Source of the DNA: Dastarcus helophoroides
Taxonomy: Eukaryota > Arthropoda > Insecta > Coleoptera > Bothrideridae
Assembly (NCBI GenBank): GCA_028583605.1
Contig: CM053337.1
Coordinates: 19,095,694-19,159,693 of the forward strand
DNA: 64,000 nt
Reading direction: 5' to 3'
A program made the position numbers and the translations under genes. Positions 1 through 12,700 of this stretch are shown here, piece by piece. Every line of letters starts with the position of its first letter. Positions within the stretch are counted from its first letter, which is position 1. The notes under the pieces are model-generated. The model saw only the letters and a list, made by a program, of their open reading frames with translations, was not told the DNA's origin and made no database searches.

Positions 1-960
1 AATTCAAAGTTTTTTTAAAATTTTATTTATATATTTTTTTAAACATTTCCGATTAAATTTTGACTTCAAAGAAAAGATTCTTTTTAAATTTGAACTATTG
101 AAAATTTCGACTTTTTTCAAAATTTTGCTTTTTAAAATTTCAATTTTTTTGATAATTAGGAATTTTTCGATAATTTTGAGTTCTCTCCAATATTCAAAAT
201 ATTCAGCTGTTTGAAAAATTTTGACATTTCTTGCAAACTGTCGATCCTTAATTTGAAAATTGTGATTTTTTTTAAGCCAGACATTTCTTAAAACTTTTTA
301 TTGAAATCTTCGACCAATATTTCGTAAAATTTCGACTCCATTTCAAAACTTCGACTTTTGTTTCAAAATTTCGACTCTTTTTGAAAACCTGACTTTTTTT
401 TGAAAAGATTCTTTTTAAATTTGAACTATTAAAAATTTCGACTTTTTTCAAAATTATTGACTTTTCAAAATTTCCACTTTTTTGATAATTAGGAATTTTT
501 CGATAATTTTGAGGTATCTCCAATATTCAAAATATTCAGCTGTTTGGAAAATGTTGACATTTCTTGCAAACTGTCGATCCTTAATTTGAAAATTGTGATT
601 TTTTTTAAGCCAGACATTTCTTACAACTTTTTATTGAAATCTTCGACCAATATTTCGTAAAATTTCGACTCCATTTCAAAACTTCGACTTTTGTTTCAAA
701 ATTTCGACTCTTTTTGAAAACTTGACTTTTTTTTTGAAAAATATTCGAAGTTTTTTTAAAATTTTATTTATAATTTTTTGTTAAACATTTCCAATTAAAT
801 TTTGACTTAAAAGAAAAGATTCTTTTTGAATTTGAACTATTGAAAATTTCTACTTTTTTCAAAATTTTACCTTTTCAAAACTTTTTTTAATAATTACGAA
901 TTTTTCGATTTTGAGTTTTCTCCAATATTCAAAAAAATCAGCTTCTTTGAAAATTAAAAA
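1..960. repeat. AT-rich tandem repeat, units of about 335-385 bp
   Basis: About 2.7 head-to-tail units of AT-rich DNA. The phrase TTGACATTTCTTGCAAACTG recurs at about 221 and 554. A block beginning GAAAAGATTCTTTTT recurs near 71, 409 and 794. Short open frames here, such as the minus-strand one at 272-523, are rich in Phe, Lys, Asn and Ser because of base composition and are not genes. No transposase or RNA signature is visible. Confidence 0.7.
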
Positions 961-1540
961 TTAATTAAAAACTACAATTTATTTTAAATGCCGATATTTT
1001 TCCAAAAATTGGAAATTACGATTCAGAATTGTCTTTGGTCCTACAGTAGTAGTAATTTTTTAGAGAAATATCAAATTGTGAATAATGTTGTAACTTACAG
1101 GGTTCATTTCCTTATTTTTATGCAGATTTAAAGTTTATTTTCCCTAAATTTATACTTAACAATTTTTAGTTTCTTATCAAAATTACAAAATAGAATGAAC
1201 TTTAAAATATTAAAATTTCGTTAAAAAAACTTTTAAATTTCCAAAACAAATTAGAAAGAAATAAAAATGTTTATAAGAAAAAATATTTTAAAGACAAAAT
1301 CTCCAGAAAAAGTCGAAATTTCAAAAAAAAATCTTTGTATAAAATGTTTACAAAAAAACACAAATTGCATAACAAAAAAAACAAAATTTCTTAGAGAAAA
1401 AATCGAAATTTGAAAAAAAAATTTGAACTATTTTTATAAAAAAAGTATGTTTTTCCCAAAATGTTAAAAATTTTATAGAGCTTTCAGGGTTTTTCCAAAC
1501 ATTTTTTGTCAAAACTACAAAATAAAATGAACTTTAAATT
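961..1540. other. AT-rich intergenic DNA, nothing recognised
   Basis: Very AT-rich DNA with A and T runs and GAAATTT-like words. I see no open frame of interest, no RNA gene and no clear repeat boundary. Confidence 0.5.
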
Positions 1541-1815
1541 TTTGGTGGAACGGACTGGTCCTTGGTTATCTTCAAAAACTGAAATACAAAACTTGTCCCC
1601 TGAAACCAAGAAAGATTAAAAAAGATTTAAAAACACAAGAAAGGTTGTTCTAACGCGTTTCGACAGCCAAGCTGTCATCTTCAGTATTTATCTGAAACTG
1701 TCATCTTCAGAGATACACTGAAGATGACAGCTTGGCTGCCGAGACGCATTAAAGCAACCCTTGTTATGTTTTTTAATCTTTCTTGGTTTCAAGGGACAAG
1801 TTCTGCATTTTAACT
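1541..1815. mobile_element. Fold-back element made of two Penelope-type ends
   Basis: An inverted repeat. The left arm starts at GGTGGAACGGACTGGTCC and runs through CTTGTCCCCTGAAACCAAGA to a hammerhead-like motif. The right arm returns the same sequence in reverse complement, ending near GGGACAAGTTCTGCATTTTA. Both arms match the terminal sequence of the complete Penelope-like element at 27384-30621, but there is no coding interior. I infer a minimal non-autonomous derivative. Confidence 0.75.
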
Positions 1816-2159
1816 TTAAATTGTCAACGAGTCGTAAAAAAATTTGACATTTTTAAAGTAAATTAGAGGACCACAAAGAAAAATCTGGAGAAGTTGGAAT
1901 TTCCATAAGAACTTTTAAGAATTTTAAGAACAGGAAAAATAAAAATTTCGAGAAAATTTCTTTTTATAAAATATTTGATACAAATGGAAATTTTGCAGAA
2001 AAAATCAAAAATTTCCTAAAAAAAATCGAAATATCTGAAAGAAAATGAAAATTTTTATACAAAATGAGATTTGAGGTAAAAATTCGAACATACCGTATTG
2101 ACTTATTTTTTAGAGAAATAGTAAAATTCGAGATGAGTTGGATTAAGATTTTTTCTTGA

Positions 2160-2500
2160 AATTGTTATTATTTTTTCAAAATGTTGACATTTTCAAAGAA
2201 ATTTGAGTTTTTTCTTAACATTTTAATTCCTGCTCGAAATATTGATTTTCTTCTCAAAACTTTTACAAAAATTAGTTTTTGAAAATGTGATTTTGATCAA
2301 AATTAAAAATAAAGTAGGTTTTTAAATGTCGTAACTTCGTGAAAGAAGCTTAAAATTTCTCTAAAAGGAAATCAGAGAAAATTTAAAATTTCTACAAAAA
2401 ATTCTGCAATGAAAAGTGTTTAGAAAATTTTGAGAAAAAAAGTCGTAAGCGAAATTGGGGGTGCTACAGTTCCACAGTGCCACCAGTGCCACCAGTCGCC
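2160..2500 (-). repeat. Inverted copy of the repeat unit found at 20.5-21.6 kb
   Basis: The stretch ending GAAATTGGGGGTGCTACAG and the following CAGTGCCACCAGTCGCCACTG are the reverse complement, with divergence, of the unit near 20540 and 21190 that reads GTGGCGGCTCG and CACTGCAGCACCCCCAATTC. Upstream AT-rich sequence also matches in reverse. It is a dispersed copy of that repeat family. Confidence 0.6.
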
Positions 2501-2514
2501 ACTGATTAAAGGTT

Positions 2515-3132
2515 TCGTAACGAAACAATGGAACGTGCTACAGTTGAAAATATAAATATTTTCAACAATGGATTGGTTGTAAACAACAATCAACCATAGA
2601 CCGTTGGCCTTAGCCTCTTCAACGGTGTAACACTTTTATTTTATAGTCATTAGGCAACCAAGAACTCGAGAGATGAAAGCCATTAAACGACTTCTAATTG
2701 ACTTTCGAGTGTGTCTCACGAGGGACATGCTAATTGAAGTAAAATGCTGAAAATGCTGAAAATTTACAACCAAATTATAAACGATGTAACTTAAGTCGCA
2801 AACGTCACCAGTACCGAAGTAACTATTTGTATTATGGGTTGCATAGCCACATCTATTAAATACAAGTGACCTCTGCGTGACTTACGTTTTAGGCATGCTA
2901 ACCATAACAAATAATATCAATTTAATGTTCTGTAATGAAACAGTTGAACCTGCTCTGGTTGTAAATATATACAACCAACAACCATAGAGCGATTTAGGCC
3001 TTTCTTGACTTCATCAATATGGTATGCTCGCATATCAACTTATAATTATTAGTCAGTGACTTAAATACTCAAGAGATGTGAATCCTATTGCGTAATTTGT
3101 AACTGACTGTCGGATGTATCTAAGGGGAACAC
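2515..3132 (+). repeat. Diverged direct duplication, about 200-bp copies
   Basis: Two direct copies, about 2515-2735 and 2930-3132, share an ordered series of words: GAAACA.TGGAAC.TGCT, AACCATAGA and CTC.AGAGATG. They then share GACTGTCGGATGT-like and GGGACA-like ends. The copies are well diverged. No coding capacity is seen, and the origin is unknown. Confidence 0.5.
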
Positions 3133-3941
3133 ACAGTTTTTTTTTAAAAATCGAGATTTTCTTATTTGAAACCTTCCTCAAAATGCAATTTTTAAACTTA
3201 ATTCGAAAAATGTTGATTAATTGATTGATGATTGATTGAAGCCACCATTTCGAGCAAAATTTGATCACAATTTGGAAAAAAACTTCTTTTATTAAACAAA
3301 ATACTGCGAAATTCTTTTATTAAAATTTTAATCGACGCGAAATTTTCCTTAAAATCTCGACCTCATCTCTAAATTTGGAAGTCGAGTCAAAGTTTAAAAG
3401 TCGAATTTTTGAGGCCTACTTTCAACGGCAAGTAACTTGAACTTTAATAAGTTTTTATGTAAACTATGTTTTTCAAAGTTTTCTAAAAATTCTGGATTTA
3501 AACGTTGAGTTTTTGATTTTTTTTACAACTTTCGAGTTAAAACTAAAAACCTTTAGGTAAAGGCAATATTTATAGGTGGAATATTACCTTGTTTTCTTAG
3601 AGTAATTCCATGCAATCTTTTCCAAATTTTAAATTTAATCTCCTTTCGATTTTTTTTTAATAAAAATGTTCAGTTTTTTCTTAAAATTGTAACGTTTTTT
3701 TTAGAAGTTCTTATTTGAACTTGAATTTGTTTTTATTTTGAGAATTTAAAATCTTTTTCTGGATATTTAAAATGTTTTTTTGTAAATTTGAAATTTTCTG
3801 TTTAAATTGGAAGTTTTCTCTTGAAGATTAGAAATTATTGCTTGAAAATTCCAAATTTTCTCTTGAAAATTCGAAATTTTTTTTTGGAAATTCGAAATTT
3901 TTGTTTGAAAATCTCGCCCTATTTAAAATTGATTAATGTTG
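3133..3941. other. AT-rich DNA, nothing recognised
   Basis: Poly-T and GAAATTT-rich DNA that would lie downstream of the minus-strand gene ending at 3942. No AATAAA close to that stop was found. Otherwise I see nothing supportable. Confidence 0.45.
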
Positions 3942-6118
3942 CTACCTATCATCTGTATCCCATTGAACTAGAGGTTTATGATCCTTAATGTCCGGTATTG
4001 GAAGTCTTTGTATCGGAATCAAACCAGTGGAAGAGTGATATTTTTGATGCAGTCTTTTTACTTGGTCTATCCGCGTGTCAATCTTCTTCTGCAAACTTCT
4101 CGTTTTTGACAGTTTTGATGGAGATCTTTCTCTACTGCCATTACTAGAGGAATCACTACCCTGAAAATGAACATTCGATCACGTCATTGGCAGAAAATTA
4201 ACAATTTTGAAAAATTGAAATACAAATCTTGTCCCCTGCAACCAAAAAAGATTAAGAAACACAACAAAGGTTGCTCTAACGCGTGGTATTTTGAAAAAGA
4301 AGTCGAAATGTTGAAAAGAAATTACCCAGAGAAATTGAAATTCTGAGAAAGAAAATCGAATTCTGCATATAAAGTAACATTTTCGAAAAAAACATGAATT
4401 TTGAGAATGAATCAAAATTTTGGCAAAAAGGCGACAATAGAAAAATTTTGAAAAAAGACGAATTTTGGAAAACGAAGTATTTTGAGAATCAACTGAATTA
4501 AGCGAGGAAAAGAATTTCGAAAAGTCCCGTTTTAAAAGAAATGTGAAAATTTCCAAAAATAAGACAAATTTTGACAAAATAAGTAGAATTTTGAGAATAA
4601 AGTATTCATTTCAAAAAAGTGACCAATTTCGGTGAAGTCGTACTGTCAATTGACGGACGAATTTTGAAGAAAGAGCCGAAATTCGCACAACTTTCGGGTT
4701 CAAATTTCGAAAAACAGCAAATTTTAGAAACAATTTGGCTTTTTAGAGATAGACAAGTTGACTTTTTTTGCAAAAAATTAGCGAAATGTCGGAAATAGAG
4801 CCAAATTTCGGAAATACAACCAAATTTTAAAATCAAAGTGGTATTTTGAGAAAGATGTCGAAATGTTTAGAAAAATTTTCCCATAGAAACTGAAATTCTG
4901 AGAAAGGAGATTGAATTTTGGAATTAAAGTTAAATTTTCGAAAAAAAAAGATAAATTTTGAAAATAAATCGAAATTTTGGTAAACGAATCAAAAAAATTG
5001 ACAAAAATAGAAACATTTTGAAAAAAGACGAATTTTGGAAAACGAAGTACTTTGAGAATCAACTGAATTAAGCGAGGAAAAGAATTTCGAAAAGTCCCGT
5101 TTTAAGAGAAATATGAAAATTTCCAAAAATAAAACAAATTTTAACAGAATAAGTAGAATTTTAATAATAAAGTATTTATTTCAAAAAAGTGACCAATTTC
5201 GGTGAATTTGTACTGTCAATTGACGGACGAATTTCGAAAAAAGAGCCGAAATTCGCACAACTTTCGAGTTCAAATTTTAAAAAAAGCAAATTTTGAAAAC
5301 AATTTGGCTTTTTAGAAACAGAAAGGTTGACTTTTTTGGCAAAAAATTAGCGAAATGTCGGAAATAGAGCCAAATTTCGGAAATACTGCCAAATTTTAAT
5401 ATCAAAGTAATATTTTGAGAAAGATGTCGAAATGTTGAGAAAAATTTTCGCAAAGAAACTGAAGTTTTGGGAAAGTAGATCGAATTTTGTAAAGTTAAAT
5501 TAAAAAAAAAAATTTTTGAAAATTACTCGAGTCTTCGAGACTCTTTTAAAAAACGTCGATGTTCCCTAAAGGAAAGTGAAATTTAAAGAAAAAAATCAAA
5601 TGTTGAAAACAAACTTTTGAGAAAACTATTACGTTTGAGAAAATTAGTCAAAGTTTTGATAAAAAGTCGAATTTCGAAAAAAAAAATCGAAATATACAGA
5701 AATCTAAATTCTGAATTTGAATTCTCATATAAAAATCAAAATTTCTAGAAGACGAATCTCAAGAAAGAAATCGAAATCTCCAAAACGTTGTCTTTTTTAA
5801 ATCGAAGTTAAAATTGTCAGAAAAACAACTAAATTTGGAAAAAATGGATAATTGGATTGTACTTAAAAAAAAACTAGGGAAATACGAACTCCGAAAAGAA
5901 AGTCCAAAATCCAGAAAAAAATGTCGAAAAAAGCTGATAATTAATTAAAAATATTTTGAATGATTGCGTATCATTGAATAAGCTGAAGAGCTTTTCAACC
6001 CCAAGAGTTTAAATATAACAAATTTGATTTTTTTACCATTGAGGGTTTGGATAAACTGTCACCATTATGTTCCCCGCCGTCTTCAATCCCACTGTCTTCC
6101 ATCGCCTCTACTCCAGAG
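3942..6118 (-). CDS. Two exons of an unidentified minus-strand gene
   Basis: Two exons join cleanly on the minus strand. The upstream one (6118-6037) has an ATG at 6102 and ends with a GTAAAA donor. The last exon (4160-3942) starts after TTTTCAG and ends in TAG. The junction is phase 0. From the 6102 ATG the product is 94 residues. It has an acidic N-terminus (MEDSGIEDGGE), a Ser/Arg/Lys stretch, a likely coiled segment (LQKKIDTRIDQVKRLHQKY) and the C-terminus KPLVQWDTDDR. I do not recognise the family. An AG acceptor at 6119-6120 leaves open that the first exon is internal and more exons lie upstream. If 6102 is the true start, the gene is divergent from DNAI1 across about 645 bp. The intron holds a 570-bp tandem repeat. 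Confidence 0.5.
4196..4286 (+). mobile_element. Truncated Penelope-type terminal sequence
   Basis: One arm only: AATACAAATCTTGTCCCCTG, then the AAAAAGATTAAGAAACACAAC segment, then GGTTGCTCTAACGCG. It stops at the point where the other copies enter the ribozyme-like hairpin. It sits in the intron of the small minus-strand gene and abuts the 570-bp repeat. Confidence 0.6.
4287..5500. repeat. Tandem repeat of a ~570-bp unit, about 2.2 copies
   Basis: AGCGAGGAAAAGAATTTCG occurs at 4501 and 5071. A block with CAATTTCGGTGAA and TGTCAATTGACGGACGA occurs near 4625 and 5195, and GCGAAATGTCGGAAATAGAG occurs near 4780 and 5350, giving a period of about 570 bp. A third, partial unit starts near 5404. 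The copies are very similar, so the duplication is fairly recent. Minus-strand open frames across it are artefacts. Confidence 0.75.
5501..6036. other. AT-rich intronic DNA
   Basis: A/T-rich sequence with AAAGTCGAAATTT-type words related to the satellites elsewhere in the window. It lies between the two minus-strand exons. Nothing else is supportable. Confidence 0.4.
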
Positions 6119-6239
6119 CTCGAAAAAAGACGAATTCAGTCACATATTTAGCCACGGAAATTGACTTTTAGTTTTTCTTTATTTAATCCATCGATAGTGT
6201 GTATTCAAGTTAAATAATTTATTCGATTAGGGACGCGGT

Positions 6240-6747
6240 TACGCACCCTTACAATTTACCTAACCTAAGCAATGCACTTGTGTTACATTTCAGGAAATCA
6301 ATACTTTCCAACCGGGAAATTCAAAAGCATTTTCCGATGTATTTGGCGCTTGTGGGGTTATTAATTAATAAAAAAAATACGCCTCGGCTCGATAAAGAAT
6401 GAGTGTTCGCTGCACGCGACTTGATGACATTTTAATGAGGCCGCCTAATTACAAGTCCGAGTAAAATTCAGCTGCTTTGGCAAATTACAACTTCAAATAA
6501 ACCGAGATATTCTACAACATTCCATCGATGCAATACGCAAATTCTAATGTTTTTATTTTAATTTTAATTAAATGGAGTTTTTGAAAAGTCAATATAACTC
6601 CGGATGGATTTTTAAAAATTTTTTGGCACACGACAGAAGTGCAATTCAACTTGGGCTGCCGTATCCAAGGCAACAAATAAATAGTCAAATAAGTGTCAGT
6701 GTGTTAGTATATTTCAGTGGAAAAAGTTGTCAATTCTTTAAGAAAAT
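6240..6747 (+). promoter_or_regulatory. DNAI1 promoter and 5' leader region
   Basis: Non-repetitive DNA between the ATG of the divergent small gene and the DNAI1 start codon. It contains the X-box candidate at 6661-6674. No clear TATA box sits in a fixed position. It probably serves as a shared divergent promoter if both starts are correct; that is inference from position. Confidence 0.45.
6661..6674 (+). promoter_or_regulatory. RFX-type X-box candidate
   Basis: GTATCCAAGGCAAC has the imperfect inverted-repeat form of an X-box: half-site, two-base spacer, then a perfect GGCAAC half-site. The left half differs from the ideal GTTGCC at two positions. It lies 74 bp before the DNAI1 ATG. RFX factors drive ciliary genes through X-boxes close to the start in flies and worms, which fits an axonemal dynein gene. 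Confidence 0.6.
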
Positions 6748-9700
6748 ATGCCTCCAGCTGCGCCAAAAAAAGGAGGAGTAAGTTCCAATTCAGCTTTTCT
6801 ATAATTTTGCTTTGTTCAATCGCCTTCGCTCGAAGAGTTTCTCCATAGACTAGGGATGGGCAAACCTGTTTCTTTCAAATAACAGTTTTAGCAGTTACTG
6901 CTTCTTTTAAAAAGCAGCTACTAGGTAGCAGCTTAAAAATAGCAGTTTGCTAGTGTATTTATGTCGCTCATATATGTAATACTTCTATATGGCGTGTTGT
7001 GTATAATCGGCACTGCAAAATACTTTGTCAAAAAGGTGAGATGAAAGTATATGTCGTACTCTTTCGAGGACAAGCATTCATTCATTTATAGCGAACTAGT
7101 ACTATGTTATTCTCCACTTCTACTAGCAATAGCTACGTTAATAAGCCAACAGATGGCAGCATTAATATTTGATTTCCTTCATGATGTCGTTGACTGAATA
7201 CGAAAGATAACTGTGGTGCAGTGTTGCCATAAGAAGATAAAATTCCGTACATACCCAGTTAAAATTACCGTATTTTTACAAAAATTACCCTCCGTTATTT
7301 TATTATCTGTTATCCGTCTTAAAAACTTTTATTTAGTGGTTGAACACGTTACACACGTATTAATTAGTACACTACAATGCTAGAAAAAAGTTTATTTACT
7401 TTTTTTAAAGTAAAAAATACAAGAGCGTAGAAAGGACATCAATTTGAAAAAAAATTATCACTGAATATTGGCTTTTTCCCCTCTAAATCCCGAGATTAAA
7501 GTCAAAATTTTGACATCAAAATTTGAAAATAACGTAGAAATTTCGAGGAGAGTCGAAATTTCAAAATATTTCAAGAAAAAAGTCAAAGTTTGAGGAAAAA
7601 GTCTAGACTTCGAGAAAAAAGTCGAAATTTTGAGAAAGAAAACTTGAAATTTCGAGAAAAAAGCCGAAATTTCTGGAAAAAAGTCGAAATTTGGAGTTTA
7701 AAGCCGAAATTTCTAGAAAAAACTTAAAATTTCAATTTTTAAATCGAAATTTAACGAAATGTTACAAGGACATAGAAAGAACATCGGTTAAAAAAATGTC
7801 CTTTTTAGAAATTTCGACTTTTTTTCTCAAATTTCGACTTCTTTCCCAAAATTTCGACTTTTTTTCTGGAAATTTCGACTTTTTTTTGCAAATTTCAACT
7901 TTTTCGAAATGTTACAAAGGCGTAGAAAGGATATCGATTAAAAAAAATGTTATTTTTAAACATTTCGACTGTTTTTTTCAAATTTCGGTTTTAAGCTCGC
8001 AATTTCGACTTTTTTTCTCGAAGATTCTACTTTTTTTCTCAAATTGCGACTTTTTTTCTGAAATTTTCGACTTTTTTTTTGAAATTTTGACTTTTTTCCC
8101 AAGTTTCGATTTTTTTTTTCGAAATTTCGACCTTTTTTTCAAAATTTCTTTTTTTTTCTAAAATTGCGACTTTTTTCTCGAAATTTCGACTTTAAACTCA
8201 AAATTTCGACTTTTTTCTAGAAATTTCGACTTTTTTCTCGAACTTTTAACTTTTTTTCTCGAAATTTCAACTTTTTTCTCAAATTTTCACCTTTTTCTCG
8301 AAATATTTCGAAATTTCGACTTTTTTCCTCCAAAGTTTGACCTTTTTCTCATAATTTCGTTTTTTTTCCTCAAATTTCGAGTTTTTTCTCGAAATTTTGA
8401 CATTCTCCTCGAAATTTCGACTTTAAACTCAAAATTCGACTTTTTTTCTAGAAATTTCGACTTTTTTTCTGGAAATTTCAACTTTTTTTCTGGAAATTTC
8501 AACTTTTTTTCTGGAAATTTCAACTTTTTTCTCGAAATTTGGACTTTTTTCTTGAAATCTAGACTTTTTTTTCAAATTTTGACCTTTTTCTCGAAATATT
8601 TCGAAATTTCAACTTTTTTCTCGAAATTTCGACGTTTTTTTTCAAATTTCCTCTTTTTTCTTAAAATTTCGTTTTTTGTTTTCTCAAATTTCGACATTTT
8701 TCTCAACATTTCGACTTTTTTTCTAGAAATTTCGACTTTTTTCTTGAAATTTCAACTTATTTTCTCGAAATTTCGACTTTTTCTCGAAATCTAAGCTTTT
8801 TTCTCAAATTTCGACTTTTTTCTCGAAATTTCGTTTTTTTTCTTCTTCAAATTTTGACTATTTTCCCCAAATTTTGACTTTAATATCAAAATTTCGACAT
8901 TTTTCTTAAAATTTCAACTTTAAACTCAAAATTCGACTTTTTTCTGGAAATTTTGACTTTTTTCTTAAAATTTTGACTTTTTTCTGGAAATTTCGACTTT
9001 TTCCTGCAAATTTTAACTGTTTCGAAATATTATAAAGGCTTTGAAAGGATATGGATTTAAATAATATTATTTTTTAAAATTTTGTCTTTTTTTTCAACTT
9101 TCGGTTTTAAGCTCGAAATTTCGACTTTTTTCTCAAATTTTGACTTTTTTTTCTCAAACTTCCGATTTTTTTCTGGAAATTTCGACTTTTTTTCTGCAAA
9201 TTTCAACTTTTCCGAAATGTTACAAAGGCGTAAAATGGATGTTGATTAAAAAAAAATGTTATTTTTAAAAATTTCGACTTTTTTTTCAATTTAGTTCGAA
9301 ATTTCGACTTTTTTCTCGAAATTTTCACTTTTTTTTCAAATTTTGACTTTTTTCTCGAAATTTCGTCTTTAAGCTCAAAATTTCGACTTTTTTTCTAGAA
9401 ATTTCGACTCTTTTCTTGAAATTTCAACTTTTTTTCTCGAAATTTCGACTTTTTCTCGATGGACTTTTTTCTCAAATTTTGACCTTTTTCTCGAAATATT
9501 TCGAAATCAAAATTTTAATTTTAATATCAAATTTTCGACATTTTTTTCGAAATTTCAACTTTAAACTCAAAATTTCGACTTTTTTCTCAAATTTCGACTT
9601 TTTTCCGGAGATGTCAACTTTGTTCTGCAAGTTTCTACTTTTTCGAAATGTTACAAAGGTGCAGAAAGGATATCGATTAAAAAAATGTTATTTTTAAACA

Positions 9701-12700
9701 TTTTGATTTTTTTTTCAAATTTCGACCTTTTTCTCAAAATTTCGTTTTTTTTTCTTAAATTTCGACCTTTTTCTCGAAATTTTGACCTTAATATCGAAAT
9801 TTCGACTTTAAACTCAAAATTTCGACTTTGTTCTCAAATTTCGACTTTTTTCTCAAAACTTCCATTTTTTCTGGAAATTTCGACTTTTTTAAAATATTAC
9901 AAAGTCGTAGAAAGGATATCGATTTAAAAAAATGTTATTTTTCAAAATTTCGCCTTTTTTTTCAAATTTCGGCTTTAAACTCAAAATTTCGACTTTTTTC
10001 TCAAAATTTCTACTTTTTTGTCAAATTTCGGCTTTTTTTCTCAAATTGTCGACATTTTTTTCGAAATTTTGACTTTTTTCTCAAATTTCGATTTTTGTTC
10101 GAAATTTCGACCTTTTTCTCAAAACTTTTTTTTCTCAAATTTCGATTTTTTTCTCGAAATTTTGACCTTAATATCGAAATTTCGACATTTTTCTAGAAAT
10201 TTCGACTTTAAACTCAAAATTTCGACTTTTTTTCTAGAACTTTCGACTTTTTTCTCGAAATTTCAACTTTTTATTCTGAAATTTCGACTTTTTTCTCGAA
10301 ATCTAGACTTTTTTCACAAATTTTGGCCTTTTTGTCGAAATATTTCGAAATTTCAACTTTTTATTCCGAAATTTTGACTTTTTTCCCGAAATCTAGACTT
10401 TTTTGACAAATTTTGGCCTTTTTCTCGAAATATTTCGAAATTTCAACTTTTTCTTCGAAATTTCGACGTTTTTTTTTTAATTTCAAGCTTTTTCATAAAA
10501 TTTCGGTTTTTTTCTCAAATTTCGACTTTTTTCTTGAAATTTTGACGATTTTTCTAGAAATTTTGTCTTTTTTCTCGAAATCTCAACTTTTTTTCTCGAA
10601 ATTTCGACTTTTTTTTCGAAGTCTAGACTTTTTTCTCAAATTTTAACCTTTTTCTCGAAATATTTCGACTTTTTTTTCAAAATTTCGAGGTTTTTTTCAA
10701 ATTTCGACCTTTTTCTCAAAATTTCGGTTTTTTTTCTCAAATTTCGACTTTTTTCTCGAAATTTTGACATTTTTCTAGAAATTTCGATTTTAAACTCAAA
10801 TTTTGACTTTTTTTCTTGAAATTTCGACTTTGTTCTTAAAATCTACACTTTTTTTCTCAAATTTTGACTTTTTTCTAGAAATTTCGACTTTTTTCTCGAA
10901 ATCTCAAGTTTTTTTCTCAAAATCTAGACTTTTTTCTCAAACTTTAACCTTTTTCTCGAAATACTTCAACTTTTTTCTCGAAATTTCGACTTTAAACTCA
11001 AATTTTGACTTTTTTTCTAGTCATTTCGATTTTTCCTTGAAATTTTCACTTTTTTTCTTGAAATTTCGACTTTGTTCTTGAAATCTAGACTTTTTTCTTA
11101 AATTTTGACTTTTTTCTAGAAATTTCGACTTTTTTCTCGAAATCTCAACTTTTTTCTCGAAATTTCGACTTTCTTCTCGAAATCTAGACTTTTTTTTCAA
11201 ACTTTAACCTTTTTCTCGAAATACTTTAACTTTTTTCTCGAAATTTCGACGTTTTTTTCAAATTTTGAACTTTTTCTCAAAATTTTGGTTTTTTTTCTCA
11301 AATTTCGACTTTTTTCTCGAAATTTCGACTTTTTTCTCGAAATTTCGACATTTTTTTAGAAATTTCGACTTTAAACTCAAATTTTGACTTTTTTTCTAGA
11401 CATTTCGATTTTTCCTCGAAATTTCAACTTTTTTTCTTGAAATTTCGACTTTTTTCTCAAAATCTAGACTTTTTTCTCAAATTTTGACTTTTTTCTCCAA
11501 ATATTTCGAAATTTCGACTTTTTTCTCGAAATCTAGACTTTTTTCTTAAATTTGGACTTTTTTCTCGAAATATTTCGAAATTTCGACTTTTTAGACGTTA
11601 TTTTCAAATTTTGACTTTTTTCTCATAATTTTGGGGTTTTTTTCTCAAATTTCGACTTTTTTCTCAAAATTTTGACATTTTTTTAAAAATTTCGACTTTA
11701 ACCTCAAATTTTGACTTTTTTACTAAAAATTTCGACTTTTTTCTCGAAATTTCAACTTTTTTTCTCGAAATTTCGACTTTTTACTCGAAATCTAGACTTT
11801 TTTGTCATATTTTAACCATTTTCTCGGAATAATTCGACTTTTTTCTCGAAATTTCGACGTTTTTTTTCAAATTTGGACCTTTTTCTTAAAATTTTGACTT
11901 GTTTTCTAGAAATTTCGATTTTTTTCTCGAAATTTTAACTTTTTTCTGGAAATTTCGACATTTTTCTGGAAACCTAGACTTTTTTTCTCAAATTTTGATC
12001 TTTTTTTCGAAATATTACGAAATTTTGACTTTTTCCTCGAAATTTCGACGTTTTTTTTTCAAATTTCGACCTTTTTCTCAAAATTTCGTTTTTTTTTTCT
12101 CAAATTTTGACCTTTTTCTCGAAATACTTCAACTTTTTCCTCGAAATTTCGACGTTTTTTTCAAATTTTGAACTTTTTCTCAAAATTTTGGTTTTTTTTC
12201 TCAAATTTCGACTTTTTTCTCGAAATTTCGACATGTTTCTCGAAATTTCAACTTTAAACTCAAATTTACGATTTTTTTTTCTCGAAATTTCGATTTTTTT
12301 CGCAAATTTCGACTTTTTTTCTCGAAATTTAGACTTTTTTCGAAATCTCGAATTTTATCTTAAATTTCAACTTTTTCTCAAAATATTTCGACATTTTGAC
12401 TTTTTTTTCGAAATTTTGACGTTTTTCTCAAATTTCGACTTTTTTTTCGAAATTTCGACGTTTTTCTCAAATTTCGAGACCTTTTCTTCGAAATTTCAAC
12501 CTTAATATGAAAAGTTCGACTTTTTTCTCGAAATTTCGTTTTTTTTCTCAATTTTCGACTTTTTTTTTAAATATTGACTTTTTTTTCGAAATGTTGACCT
12601 TAATATGGAAATTTCGACTTTATTCTTGAAATTTCGACTCTTTCTTAGAAATATCGAATTTTTCCTCAAATTTAGACCTTTTTCTCGAAATATCCACCTT

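Noticed and set aside
6851..6990. Possible hAT element starting TAGGGATGGGCAAACC
   Set aside because: No matching second end or target duplication could be found.
8287..12505. Many long Phe/Ser/Lys/Asn-rich open frames in the satellite
   Set aside because: They are the satellite unit translated in whichever frame lacks stops. No family motif, overlapping frames on both strands, all within DNAI1 intron 1.
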